DNA of 64,000 nt from positions 1,178,001-1,242,000 of the forward strand of contig NZ_CP128399.1 of NCBI RefSeq assembly GCF_030389965.1. Direction: 5' to 3'. The notes under the pieces are model-generated. The model saw only the letters and a program-made list of their open reading frames with translations, had not been told where the DNA came from and searched no databases. This DNA is from Candidatus Chlorohelix allophototropha (GTDB lineage: Bacteria; Chloroflexota; Chloroflexia; Chloroheliales; Chloroheliaceae). The position numbers were made by a program, and so were the translations under genes. Positions 1 to 9,198 of the stretch are shown here, piece after piece. The first letter of the stretch is position 1; every line of letters begins with the position of its first letter.

Positions 1-1514
1 TTCAGCTTATTAGCCAGCGCCAGCAACACACGCGGTTGAGCATCACTGGCTTGCTTGGTGAAATCCACCTGATCGCTATAATCTTTCAAAATAAGGCGAT
101 AGCGATCTAGCGCGTTCTGAAAATCGTTATTCTTCTCAAGTTGCTGCGCCCAGTTAAAATAAGAACGGGCTAAATTCGTGCGGAACTGGGCAGTTAAAGG
201 TGGGTTCGGATAATATTGCAACGAACGCTGATAAGTTTTAATAGCGGTTTCAAACTGCTGCTGGTTAAACTGGTCATCGCCGTATTGTAAGTGCAGATTG
301 GACAGGCGCAACTTTAAATCGCTGGTTACATCTACCTTATTGACCACATAGGTCAACGCCTTTTCATAGTTATCAATGGCTTTTGGGTAATCTTTGGCGG
401 CTTCCGCACTGCTACCTTGTGCCATCAGCGCCTCTCCAAGCAACCCCTGTAATTGACTACGGCTATCATAACGCCCGTAAGCAGTAAAAGCAGGAGTAAG
501 TGTGGCAATTAAGTCGCTATAATTATTTTCTGCTAACAGTTTCTTGCCATTAGCGGTGTAACAATCCACAATGGCGAGATTATAAGCACCTACATCGTTG
601 CCATACGCAAAGTTCAAATCCAACTTTTTCAGAGCTTGTTCATAATCACCCTGCGTCAGCAACATTTTACCCCACGCCAAATACGCTTTGGAAATATAGG
701 GTTTCAGGTCGGCTTGCACGCCGCCATACAGGTCAATGGCGCTCTGGTAAGTGGCTACCGCCTTATCGAATTCACCGTTATCAAATTGTCGGTCACCTAC
801 TTGGAAAATAATACCCTGTGCCTGATAGCGTGCCTTATCAATGGCTTCCGAATTTGAGCCGTCCTTAACCGTGTCATCGTATTTTATCAACGCTTGATCG
901 GGGTTTTGCTCAAAATCCTCAAGGTATAAGCCCCACTCCAGATAAGCTTGCCCGATGCTCTTACGCGCTAAATCGCCCTGTCGGATTCCCTTATACTCAG
1001 GTGCAGAACCGGCACGATAAGCGACAATGGCTTTTTCAAACTGTTTGTCCTTTAGTAGCCCATTGCCCCACAACAAATACGAATCGGCTATGTTAAGGCT
1101 TCGATTGTTTTCTATGCCTTTGCGATATTCGACTATTGCCTGCTCGAAATTACCTTCTTTCTTAAATGCGTCAGCTTGTAAGGTATGTACCGGAGTTTCA
1201 CTCAATATACCTGCTGCCCCAATCGCCACGAAAAAAACCGCCAAGATTAAATAGGCAAGCCCATTAAAGCCCAGAAAAGTGCGTTTGCGAACCAGCGTAA
1301 TTAAAAAGCCAAGCACACACGCTCCGGCAATAACAGCCGAAACCCAGCCGGCTTGCCCCAAGCCCGAAGCAGCATCCTGTCCGGTTAGAAAAACCACCGT
1401 AAGCGACACCAGCGCGATAGTAACCAGCGTCATAGGTACCCAGATAGGCATCTTGGGCGGTTTCTTAGCTTTGGGAATAATAATTATTTCTGGAGCAGTT
1501 GCAGGTTGCGTCAT
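1..1514 (-). CDS. TPR-repeat membrane protein, C-terminus cut by window start
   Basis: Reading the minus strand from the ATG at 1514 gives an open frame that runs off the window start, at least 504 residues. After a short polar, Ile- and Lys-containing N-terminus there are two hydrophobic stretches, around residues 25-50 and 65-95, that look like membrane helices. The rest is a series of roughly 34-45 residue helical repeats with TPR signatures, such as YLLWGNGLLKDKQFEKAIVA and KAYLAWGKMLLTQGDYEQAL. TPR arrays are protein-binding scaffolds, and this one would be anchored by its N-terminus. It is the first gene downstream of the nuo-GT2-crotonase operon on the same strand, with a terminator-like hairpin between, so it is probably transcribed separately. 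No specific partner can be named. Confidence 0.85.
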   Translation of the reverse strand, partial: MTQPATAPEIIIIPKAKKPPKMPIWVPMTLVTIALVSLTVVFLTGQDAASGLGQAGWVSAVIAGACVLGFLITLVRKRTFLGFNGLAYLILAVFFVAIGAAGILSETPVHTLQADAFKKEGNFEQAIVEYRKGIENNRSLNIADSYLLWGNGLLKDKQFEKAIVAYRAGSAPEYKGIRQGDLARKSIGQAYLEWGLYLEDFEQNPDQALIKYDDTVKDGSNSEAIDKARYQAQGIIFQVGDRQFDNGEFDKAVATYQSAIDLYGGVQADLKPYISKAYLAWGKMLLTQGDYEQALKKLDLNFAYGNDVGAYNLAIVDCYTANGKKLLAENNYSDLIATLTPAFTAYGRYDSRSQLQGLLGEALMAQGSSAEAAKDYPKAIDNYEKALTYVVNKVDVTSDLKLRLSNLHLQYGDDQFNQQQFETAIKTYQRSLQYYPNPPLTAQFRTNLARSYFNWAQQLEKNNDFQNALDRYRLILKDYSDQVDFTKQASDAQPRVLLALANKL

Positions 1515-1550
1515 ATTTCCTTAGTCAAATTAACAAAATTGTATGATTAT

Positions 1551-1584
1551 AAAACAAAAACATCGGGCAGATTATTCTCCCCGA
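1551..1584 (-). terminator. Rho-independent terminator after the crotonase gene
   Basis: On the minus strand a short GC-rich stem (TCGGG/CCCGA, 1563-1567 with 1580-1584) is followed by TTTTTGTTTT. It lies just after the stop of the crotonase-family gene and before the TPR gene, so it probably ends the nuo transcript. Confidence 0.6.
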
Positions 1585-1613
1585 CATTTATTTTACCACA
1601 AACGCTCTAGCCT

Positions 1614-2366
1614 TTATTTTTTCAGTGTGTGTTTAACATATTCCTGGATAGACTCAAGTGATTTTTGGCTTGCCCAGCAATCAATCACCGCTTTATCAAA
1701 TTCTACGCCTTCTTCGCGTAATCGTTTAAGTACCGGAGCGCGCATTTGCTGCTTGGTCAGTGCAAAAGCCTCCGCCGGAAGCGCCGCCATCTTCTCTGCC
1801 ACACCGATAGCATATTCCAGCAATCTCTCCGGTTCTACCAGCCTATTCACCAGACCAAGCGAGTAGGCGCTCTCCACCGGAAAGGTTGCGCCACCGTATA
1901 GCAATTCTTCAAAATGCTGCGGGTCACACACAAAGCGCATAATTTCAAACGCAATCATCGGGAAAGGCACGCCCACCAACAGTTCCGGCACACCAATGCG
2001 CTCCTCGTCCAACGCCATTACCTTGTAATCCGCTAAACATGCCAGCACACAACCACCCGCTACGGCATGCCCGTTTATCGACGACACCACCGGTTTTGGA
2101 TAGAAAAAAAGGGTTTCATATAACTGACTTAAAACCGGCAGAAATTCTCGGATGTAAGGAGCGCCACCGGATATTACGCGCTTTAAATCCACCCCTGCCG
2201 AGAAAATCTTCCCCTGCCCGGTTAGTACCAATGCCCGTGCATCGGATTCGCGCAACTCTTCCAGACAGCGCAAGAACTCCTGACAAAATTCCAAATCCTG
2301 AACATTCGCCTTGCCATACTTGATATGTACTACATCCACTACTCCGTGGCTTACAATCTCGATCAT
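1614..2366 (-). CDS. Enoyl-CoA hydratase/isomerase (crotonase) family protein
   Basis: A 250-residue crotonase-fold protein. The two oxyanion-hole segments are visible: KIFSAGVDLKRV near residues 53-64 and NGHAVAGGC near 98-106. The family acts on acyl-CoA thioesters, for example hydrating or isomerising a double bond. In the classical hydratase two Glu residues serve the water. Here the Glu of the VPELLVG segment is present but the position of the first Glu (GGCVLAC instead of GGCELAM) is Val, so isomerase or another crotonase activity is as likely as hydratase. The start was moved to the ATG at 2366 because AGGAGG lies 8 nt upstream of it; longer in-frame starts (2372, 2411) are less well placed. 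It is the last gene of the run that begins with nuoG. Confidence 0.85.
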   Translation of the reverse strand: MIEIVSHGVVDVVHIKYGKANVQDLEFCQEFLRCLEELRESDARALVLTGQGKIFSAGVDLKRVISGGAPYIREFLPVLSQLYETLFFYPKPVVSSINGHAVAGGCVLACLADYKVMALDEERIGVPELLVGVPFPMIAFEIMRFVCDPQHFEELLYGGATFPVESAYSLGLVNRLVEPERLLEYAIGVAEKMAALPAEAFALTKQQMRAPVLKRLREEGVEFDKAVIDCWASQKSLESIQEYVKHTLKK

Positions 2367-2421
2367 CTCCATGCCCTCCTGGCATATATCCGGGTAGAAC
2401 GGGCTACCCAACCCAAAACTC

Positions 2422-3345
2422 TTACCGAAACTGAAGCCCCGCCACCCGCTTATAACCGCTTAGCCGGGACGAAAATTCTTCACTTTTCATTTTACCTGAA
2501 ATCCTCGCCCATATTGCTTTGAGAGTCAACCAGAATAACCCTAGCAAGGTCAGAAACTTTGCGGCGAGGCGAAAAGGTAAAGGGTGATGCTTCTGGTAAA
2601 ACAAAGCGCGACTTTTATGAAGTTGGAAAAACATCTCATCGCGAAACTGGCGGCTGCTTGCCCCGGCATGATGTATTATTTGAGCGGATGGTACGCAAAA
2701 TATCTCCCAGCCTGCTTGCCTGACCCGGTAACACAGGTCAATTTCCTCCATATACATCCAGAACTGCTCATCCATAAAACCGTTCTGTTCGATTACGGTG
2801 CGATTGAAGAGCATGCAAGCCCCTAGTGGGAAATCTACCTTGAAGGGTGCCCCCTCGAACATCCAACGCGGGTACCGCCCGTTCAAACCGCTTTCAGTGA
2901 AACGCCAGTTGAGGGGAATAAAATCAAAGAAGATTTGCCATAAACTTGGAAATTTGAAAACACTGTGCTGGAATGAACCATCAGCATATAATAGCGAAGG
3001 CGCTACCACTCCGGTATTTGGCGTGCGCTTGCTGAAGTCCAGCATTTTCCAAATGGAATCGCCGATAACCTCCGTATCGGGATTGAGTAGCAGAATATAG
3101 TCCCCTTGCGCCTGTGCATAGCCCTGATTATTGGCAGCGGCAAAGCCCCGGTTAGCGCTGTTCGCCACCAACTTAACCTGCGGGAATTCCTCCCTCACCA
3201 TTAAGGGGGTAGCATCTCGGCTGGCATTATCAACCACAATAATTTCAAAGGTATAATGCGGATGCGGATTAGAAAAAACCGAGGCAAGACATTTGCGGGT
3301 CAGATTTACGGTATTGTAACTAACCACAATTATTGAGAGATCCAT
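2422..3345 (-). CDS. Family 2 glycosyltransferase, rhamnosyltransferase-like
   Basis: A 307-residue GT-A fold glycosyltransferase. The N-terminal LSIIVVSYNT nucleotide-binding strand, the VVDNASRD segment, NRGFAAANNQG and the metal-binding NPDTEV motif (about residues 92-97) follow the WbbL-like GT2 pattern. A cytoplasmic enzyme that transfers a sugar from a nucleotide-sugar donor to a lipid- or polysaccharide-linked acceptor. A hydrophobic stretch near residues 265-285 may peripherally anchor it. It starts 10 nt after the nuoN stop, so it is almost certainly cotranscribed with the respiratory genes, which is unusual company. The acceptor and sugar cannot be told from sequence. Confidence 0.9.
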   Translation of the reverse strand: MDLSIIVVSYNTVNLTRKCLASVFSNPHPHYTFEIIVVDNASRDATPLMVREEFPQVKLVANSANRGFAAANNQGYAQAQGDYILLLNPDTEVIGDSIWKMLDFSKRTPNTGVVAPSLLYADGSFQHSVFKFPSLWQIFFDFIPLNWRFTESGLNGRYPRWMFEGAPFKVDFPLGACMLFNRTVIEQNGFMDEQFWMYMEEIDLCYRVRQAGWEIFCVPSAQIIHHAGASSRQFRDEMFFQLHKSRALFYQKHHPLPFRLAAKFLTLLGLFWLTLKAIWARISGKMKSEEFSSRLSGYKRVAGLQFR

Positions 3346-3355
3346 GCTGCTTCGT

Positions 3356-4879
3356 TTATCTCAGAAAAGCTACGGCTTGCTTCGCCCATTCAAAAGCCGG
3401 TCCGGCTAGAATGCCCAGCGTAAGTGTGCCAATAGATGTTACCATTAATACAAAGACCAATGCCCAACCGGGTCGTCCTTCTACTACCTTGCGGGTACTG
3501 TCACCAGCCATATACATTTGTACCACAATCCGAAAATAGTAGAAAACGGCAATTACACTGGTTGCTACCCCTACCAACGCCAGCGCCAGATACCAACCAC
3601 CCGCTTGAACCGCCGAACCGAATACCAGCGCCTTACCGAAGAAACCCGCAGTCGGTGGAATCCCACCCAGCGAAAGAAGGCATACGGTCATTACGGCAGC
3701 AAGACCGGGGTGATTTCGTGCTAGTCCGGTAAAGTAGCTGATATCCTGTCCTTCTCCACGAGGACCTTCCAACGCCAATATCACTGTAAATGCGCCCAAT
3801 GTCATAAGCGTATAGGAAAATAGATAAAACAGAACGCCCTCTCGCCCTAACGAATTGTCAGAAGCAATACCCACCAGCAAGTAACCCGCTTGTGCAATTG
3901 CTGAATAAGCCAGCAAACGTTTTACGCTTTGCTGTGAAAGCGCCATCATGTTGCCAACAATCATTGTCACGATTGCCAGTACGAAGATAATCGGCTGCCA
4001 TTGCAACTTAATGGGTTCCAGCATTCCGGTATAGACTCGCAAGAAAGCGGCAATAATCGCGGCTTTAGTGCCTACCGCCATTAATGCGGTCACGGGTGTA
4101 GGAGAACCCTCATATACATCGGGTGTCCACATATGGAAGGGCACGGCGGAAACCTTGAAGGCAAAGCCCACCGACAGCATTCCCAAGCCCACCAAGGCTA
4201 ATATGCCATAATCGCCACTGACTCCATTTTTGGTGAAGTACGCAGCGATGCCATTAAATTGAGTAGTACCGGAAACTCCGAATAATAGCGCCATACCGTA
4301 TAGCATAAAGGCAGTGGCAAAACTACTCAGCAAAAAATATTTAAACCCCGCTTCGTGACCACGCAAGCTACGTGGCAAGAAACCCGCCAGCACATATAAC
4401 GGCAGCGAGAACAGTTCCAGCGCTACGAAAAATACCATCAGGTTAAGGGAAACTGCCAGCAACCACATCCCGGTTATGGCTGCCAGCATCAGCGCGTAAT
4501 ACTCGCTGCGTGCCTCAACCCCGATGCGGGAAAAGTAATCGGGCGATGCTAGAATCACCAAAGCACCCGCGCCGAATATAAGGGCAGCCATATAGCGGCT
4601 CAAATCATCCGCCGCTACCATACCCTGAAACGCCGATGCTTTGTTATCCATCAAGGTGAACGCACTGGCAACGGCAGCCACTAAAGTGATAAAGCTGAGT
4701 ATTGCCAACGCATTTTTCTGCGATTTTGGCAATATCAAGTCAGCTAGCAATATCAGCAAGATACCGCCCGACACAATCCATGCGGGCCAAAGAGCACCCC
4801 ACTCGATTTGACCCAGTTTATCCAGTTCGGCTTTATCTATTTTTACCTGATACAGCGCGTTAATTGCAGACAATCCCAT
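3356..4879 (-). CDS. nuoN: NADH:quinone oxidoreductase subunit N
   Basis: A 507-residue polytopic membrane protein of the proton-translocating Mrp-antiporter-like family, with about 14 hydrophobic helices. Typical NuoN segments are visible: the KVSAVPFHMWTPDVYEGSPT motif around residues 242-261, where the Lys lies in the proton channel, and the SVKRLLAYSAIAQAGY segment. Subunit N is one of three antiporter-like pumps in the membrane arm of complex I. It is the last nuo gene of this operon, 25 nt after nuoM. Length is usual for the family. Confidence 0.96.
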   Translation of the reverse strand: MGLSAINALYQVKIDKAELDKLGQIEWGALWPAWIVSGGILLILLADLILPKSQKNALAILSFITLVAAVASAFTLMDNKASAFQGMVAADDLSRYMAALIFGAGALVILASPDYFSRIGVEARSEYYALMLAAITGMWLLAVSLNLMVFFVALELFSLPLYVLAGFLPRSLRGHEAGFKYFLLSSFATAFMLYGMALLFGVSGTTQFNGIAAYFTKNGVSGDYGILALVGLGMLSVGFAFKVSAVPFHMWTPDVYEGSPTPVTALMAVGTKAAIIAAFLRVYTGMLEPIKLQWQPIIFVLAIVTMIVGNMMALSQQSVKRLLAYSAIAQAGYLLVGIASDNSLGREGVLFYLFSYTLMTLGAFTVILALEGPRGEGQDISYFTGLARNHPGLAAVMTVCLLSLGGIPPTAGFFGKALVFGSAVQAGGWYLALALVGVATSVIAVFYYFRIVVQMYMAGDSTRKVVEGRPGWALVFVLMVTSIGTLTLGILAGPAFEWAKQAVAFLR

Positions 4880-4904
4880 AATATAATTTTCTGAAATAAT
4901 AAGC

Positions 4905-6398
4905 TTATTTAAGCAGCGTGCTTACGCTACCGTCGAAAATACTTGTCACCAGCGCCGGTGCAAGCCCAAGCAGCACTATTAAAGCCACAAGCGGCACAAA
5001 CACTAGGTACTCAACCGGGCGCATATCTAGCGCTTTTGCCAACGCCGGAACTTCATTTTCAGCGCGAGGTCCGTGCCAGATTAACTGGAACATCCTGATG
5101 CTATACCACGCCGCCAACACAACGCCCACCGCGCCGATTACCGCATACCATGCCGAAGCTTGCCATGCCCCCCCCAATATCAGGAATTCACCCGCAAACT
5201 GATTCAAGCCGGGTAAACCCAGCGAAGCAAGGCTCAAAATCAGAAAGAGCGCTGCCAGTCGGGGCATACGACTTTGCAAGCCTGCCATCCCCGCCAATTC
5301 GGTAGTTCCGGTGCGATTGGAAAGAGCGGTTGCCGCTAAAAACAGCGCGGGAGTGGTGATGCCATGATTAATCATTTGCAACACCGCGCCGTTCACCCCC
5401 TGATTGTTCAGAGCGAATAATCCTAGCACTATGAAACCAGTATGGCTGAGACTACTGTAAGCCAGCAAACGCTTCAGGTCGGTTTGTCCTAGCGCCGCCA
5501 ACGCCCCATAGATAATACTTGCAAGGGCGAGAATACAGATTAAAGGCGCAAAAGTCTGCGAAGCTGTCGGAAACAGAAATATACCAAAACGCAAGAAACC
5601 GTATGTTCCGGTTTTGCTCATCACCCCTGCCAGCACAATGGTTACCGGAGTGGGCGATTCAGCGTAAGCATCCGGTTGCCACGCTTGCAACGGAAACAGC
5701 GGGACTTTTACGGCGAAAGCAGCCGCGAAAGCCAGAAACAGCCATTCCTGCGTGCTGCGATCCAACCCGCCAATGCGCTCCTTTAATACCAGTAAATCAA
5801 GAGAAGGTTGCCCACCCGCCGGAACGGTCAGGAAAGCCAACGCTAGCATCGCTACCAACATCAGCAAGCTACCCACCAGCGTATATATTACGAAGCGTAT
5901 CGCGCTTTTCACCCGCTCACGAGTGATGCCCCAACGCCCAATCAGAAAATACGCTGGTATCAGCATTACTTCCCAGAAAACGTAGAAATTGAGCAGGTTG
6001 GTAGCAGCAAAAACGCCGAGAATCCCGGTTTCAAGGGTCAGCAGCCAAGCTCGGAAATAGTTGTGACGACCTTGTATTTCACGCGCGCTGAAAGCCGCTA
6101 CCAGACTCACAAAAGCGGTTAAAGCTATCAGCCACGCGCTGATTGAGTCCACCGCAACCTGATAGTTCATGCCTAACGGTTTGAGCCATTCCAGCTTTTC
6201 GCTAAAGGCAAAACCGGAGGTCGATCCGTCCGCAAAGTTCAGTAGCAGCCCTACCGCTATCGCAAACACTACCAGCGACCACACTACGCTCAACCAATAG
6301 GAGGCTTTTTGAGGCAGCCGCAACGCCAGCAACAGCAAGGCACCTACAAATGGTAGGAATATTATTAGACTGAGTAACGGAATTTCAATCATGCTCAT
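4905..6398 (-). CDS. nuoM: NADH:quinone oxidoreductase subunit M
   Basis: A 497-residue polytopic antiporter-like subunit of complex I. Diagnostic segments include FYVFWEVMLIPAYFLIGRWG near residues 137-156, with the conserved Glu, VKVPLFPLQAWQPDAYAESP near 230-249 with the channel Lys, and LKRLLAYSSLSHTGFI. It pumps protons across the cytoplasmic membrane, driven by quinone reduction. The gene lies 8 nt after nuoL. The start at 6398 is supported by GGTGA 8 nt upstream; a second in-frame ATG two codons later is possible. Confidence 0.96.
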   Translation of the reverse strand: MSMIEIPLLSLIIFLPFVGALLLLALRLPQKASYWLSVVWSLVVFAIAVGLLLNFADGSTSGFAFSEKLEWLKPLGMNYQVAVDSISAWLIALTAFVSLVAAFSAREIQGRHNYFRAWLLTLETGILGVFAATNLLNFYVFWEVMLIPAYFLIGRWGITRERVKSAIRFVIYTLVGSLLMLVAMLALAFLTVPAGGQPSLDLLVLKERIGGLDRSTQEWLFLAFAAAFAVKVPLFPLQAWQPDAYAESPTPVTIVLAGVMSKTGTYGFLRFGIFLFPTASQTFAPLICILALASIIYGALAALGQTDLKRLLAYSSLSHTGFIVLGLFALNNQGVNGAVLQMINHGITTPALFLAATALSNRTGTTELAGMAGLQSRMPRLAALFLILSLASLGLPGLNQFAGEFLILGGAWQASAWYAVIGAVGVVLAAWYSIRMFQLIWHGPRAENEVPALAKALDMRPVEYLVFVPLVALIVLLGLAPALVTSIFDGSVSTLLK

Positions 6399-6406
6399 TA
6401 GTTATT

Positions 6407-8347
6407 TCACCGCTGTATTGCCGCTACCAGCACATATGCCAGCAACGCCACCGCGCCTACCAAAATTCCCAGCGCGTAATTTCTTACATAGCCTGTTTCA
6501 GTTTTTCGGATTAGCTTACTACCCGCCCAAAGGCTGCCACCGATGCCCCAGTCCAACGCTTCCGCTACATCCTTATCCGCCTGTTTGGTGAGTAACTTGC
6601 TCACCCACACCACCGGAGTAGCTACCACCGCATAATAAAGTTTGTCGAGATACCAGCCGTTTTGCAGAAATGCGGCAAAACCTCTTACTTCATTAGAAGG
6701 TGCAACCCGTTCCGCTCTCCCGAAAATTCCGTAGGCTATAAACCAGCCGATTATCGCTGCTCCCACCGCGCCGATCACATTTGTCCATTCGATTGTCTCG
6801 TAAGGGATGGAGAGCCAACGCGAGGGAGTGGTTGCACCAAAATCGTGAGCCTTTTCAAACCACTTTTCCAGCAAGTTGTATGCGCCCGGCACATACACAA
6901 AACCGCCCACCACCGATAATGCGCCAAGTACCACTAAGGGCAGTTTCATGGTTAGCGGTGATTTGTGCGGATGATAGTTCTTTGCCTTCGGTCCGCTGAA
7001 CACCAGAAAGTACAGCCGGAACATGTAAGCAGCAGTCATTATTGCCACTAGCAACGCCACCCAACCCAGTATAATATGTCCGGTTTCGTTTAAGCCAAAG
7101 CCCACCTGCGCTTCTTTCCCGCCAAACAAAGGATAAGCGGCGAAAATTGCCTCTTTGCTGAAGAAACCGCTAAACACCGGAATACCGCTGATAGACAACG
7201 CGCCGATTAAGAATGTCCAACGCGCCAGCGGCAATTGCTTGCCAAGCCCGCCCATTTTGCGTATATCCTGCTCGCCCCCGATGGCGTGAATGACCGCACC
7301 CGCCGAGAGAAACAGCAGCGCCTTGAAAAAAGCATGGGTGAGGAGATGGAACATCGCCGCTTCGTACGCGCCCGCGCCCGCCGCCATAAACATATAACCT
7401 AGCTGACTCATAGTTGAATATGCCAGCACTCGCTTAATGTCAGTCTGGGTGATAGCGCAAGTGGCAGCATACACGGCTGATGCCGCCCCGATTACGGGTA
7501 TAGCTATCAACGCTACCTCAGAGTAGGCAAAGATGGGATGCGCCCGCGTTATCAGATAAACCCCGGCTGTAACCATAGTTGCGGCGTGTATAAGAGCCGA
7601 AACAGGGGTTGGACCTTCCATCGCATCGGGAAGCCATGTATGCAAAGGCAATTGTGCCGATTTCGCCACTGCCGCAATCAGCAACAGGATTGACGCAATA
7701 TCGCGCCAACCTCCATCGGCGGCAAATTCCGCCCCCCGGAAAGCGTTGTAATAAGTAGCCGCTCCGGTATTAAGGATTATTACGAAGATGCCCAGCAGCA
7801 AACCCACATCGCCGATAGTATTCATCACCAACGCTTTGCGCGCTGCTTTAACCGCACTCGGCTTGTCCTTGTAGAAACCGATGAGCAGAAACGAGCTTAA
7901 ACCTACCCCTGCCCAACCTACCAGCAGGAAAATAAAGTTGTTGCTTGTTACCAGCAACAGCATCGAGAATACGAATAGGTTCATGTAGGCGAAAAAACGG
8001 CGATAATCCGCTTCCGGCTCGCCGTGTTCTCCGGTCATATAACCGATCGAATAGAGGTGGATGAGGAAGCCGACTCCGGTCACGATGAGACACATAAAGA
8101 CCGAGAGCGGGTCTGCCAGCAAGCCAAAACTGAATTTCCAGTTTCCTGCTTGCGTCCATGTATATGAAAATACATCTTTAGGGTCATATACGGCGGGTAT
8201 AGATGCCAGCGCCGCGAGAAAGGCAAAGCCCACCGCCGCACATGCCAGATATGCCGCCCCTTTTTCACTTAAAGAATTTCCCAGCAGGGCAATCGCCAGA
8301 AAGCCCAAGAGGGGAAACAGTACTACCAACCCGATAGCTTCAGCCAC
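6407..8347 (-). CDS. nuoL: NADH:quinone oxidoreductase subunit L
   Basis: A 646-residue membrane subunit, the largest of the three antiporter-like pumps and the one with the long lateral helix of complex I. Seen are LLVGWAGVGLSSFLLIGFYK (about residues 141-160), the KSAQLPLHTWLPDAMEGPTP channel segment, and TQTDIKRVLAYSTMSQLGYM. The C-terminal third carries a long segment and a last membrane helix, as expected for the lateral helix and its anchor. It sits between nuoK (26 nt) and nuoM (8 nt) in the usual nuo order. Confidence 0.96.
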   Translation of the reverse strand: MAEAIGLVVLFPLLGFLAIALLGNSLSEKGAAYLACAAVGFAFLAALASIPAVYDPKDVFSYTWTQAGNWKFSFGLLADPLSVFMCLIVTGVGFLIHLYSIGYMTGEHGEPEADYRRFFAYMNLFVFSMLLLVTSNNFIFLLVGWAGVGLSSFLLIGFYKDKPSAVKAARKALVMNTIGDVGLLLGIFVIILNTGAATYYNAFRGAEFAADGGWRDIASILLLIAAVAKSAQLPLHTWLPDAMEGPTPVSALIHAATMVTAGVYLITRAHPIFAYSEVALIAIPVIGAASAVYAATCAITQTDIKRVLAYSTMSQLGYMFMAAGAGAYEAAMFHLLTHAFFKALLFLSAGAVIHAIGGEQDIRKMGGLGKQLPLARWTFLIGALSISGIPVFSGFFSKEAIFAAYPLFGGKEAQVGFGLNETGHIILGWVALLVAIMTAAYMFRLYFLVFSGPKAKNYHPHKSPLTMKLPLVVLGALSVVGGFVYVPGAYNLLEKWFEKAHDFGATTPSRWLSIPYETIEWTNVIGAVGAAIIGWFIAYGIFGRAERVAPSNEVRGFAAFLQNGWYLDKLYYAVVATPVVWVSKLLTKQADKDVAEALDWGIGGSLWAGSKLIRKTETGYVRNYALGILVGAVALLAYVLVAAIQR

Positions 8348-8373
8348 AAAATCCTCCCAGAAGCGCCGCTTAT

Positions 8374-8676
8374 TTACCCATCCATCGAGTGGACATCATC
8401 CACGTCAATCCGGTTGCGCTTGCGGAACAAACCCACAATAATTCCCAAACCGATTACTGCTTCTGCCGCCGCCACCGTCAGCACCATCAGCACAAAAATA
8501 TGTCCTTCTTCGGTGCCGAGGCTGGCAGAAAAACTGATAAGCGCGAGATTTACCGCGTTCAGCATCAGTTCGATAGACATAAACTGTACGAGGGGGTTAC
8601 GGCGCAGCAACACGCCCATAGCCCCCACCGCAAAAATTACCGCACTAATCAGCAGCCCGAATGTTACATCACTCAT
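8374..8676 (-). CDS. nuoK: NADH:quinone oxidoreductase subunit K
   Basis: A 100-residue protein with three hydrophobic helices, the normal size of NuoK. The two functionally important membrane glutamates of the family are visible in SIELMLNAVNLAL (near residue 36) and AAAEAVIGL (near residue 71). It links the quinone-site part of the membrane arm to the antiporter-like subunits. It lies 6 nt after nuoJ. Confidence 0.96.
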   Translation of the reverse strand: MSDVTFGLLISAVIFAVGAMGVLLRRNPLVQFMSIELMLNAVNLALISFSASLGTEEGHIFVLMVLTVAAAEAVIGLGIIVGLFRKRNRIDVDDVHSMDG

Positions 8677-8682
8677 CAGGAT

Positions 8683-9192
8683 TTACTTTCTTTTCCCAAG
8701 CACCACCGCGCCGATTAACGCGACCAACAACACCAACGAGGTCAGTTCAAAAGGCAACAGAAAGCGGGTGAACAAGTCTATACCGAAGGCTTCCACCGAG
8801 CCAAACGAGCCGTTTGTGCCGTCAGTTGACACAAAAACAGGCTGTGTCTTATTGAAAGCCGCCAGAAACGCTCCCACCAGCATTGCCCCTAGAAACAGCC
8901 CAAAGCTGATAGTGGCAGCACGTTGCATACGCCGCTTGTCTCTAAAAATATATTCACCTTCCGGGTTGAGCAGTGTTACCACGAAAAGGAATAATACCAG
9001 AATCGCGCCCGCATATATAATCAGTTGAGCCGCAAACATAAACTGGGCATGCAGTAGCAAGAAAAGAGTTGCCAGACTCAACAGGTTTAACAGCAACATC
9101 ATCGCGCTGTAAATCGCGTTCGGCATGAGTACTACCCCCAACGCGGAACCAACTGCTATAACACCCATCAATAACAGAATGACCTGTTCCAT
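8683..9192 (-). CDS. nuoJ: NADH:quinone oxidoreductase subunit J
   Basis: A 169-residue membrane protein with about five hydrophobic helices. The YAGAILVLFLFVVTLLN segment near residues 60-76 is the hallmark of the NuoJ/ND6 family and contains the pi-bulge helix of complex I. It starts 6 nt after the nuoI stop and ends 6 nt before nuoK, so it is tightly coupled in the operon. The C-terminus ends in a short basic tail. Confidence 0.95.
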   Translation of the reverse strand: MEQVILLLMGVIAVGSALGVVLMPNAIYSAMMLLLNLLSLATLFLLLHAQFMFAAQLIIYAGAILVLFLFVVTLLNPEGEYIFRDKRRMQRAATISFGLFLGAMLVGAFLAAFNKTQPVFVSTDGTNGSFGSVEAFGIDLFTRFLLPFELTSLVLLVALIGAVVLGKRK

Positions 9193-9198
9193 TCTAAG

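Noticed and set aside
636-1524. Plus-strand frames within the first 1.5 kb
   Set aside because: They are shadows of the minus-strand TPR gene, which shows repeat motifs throughout and runs off the window start.
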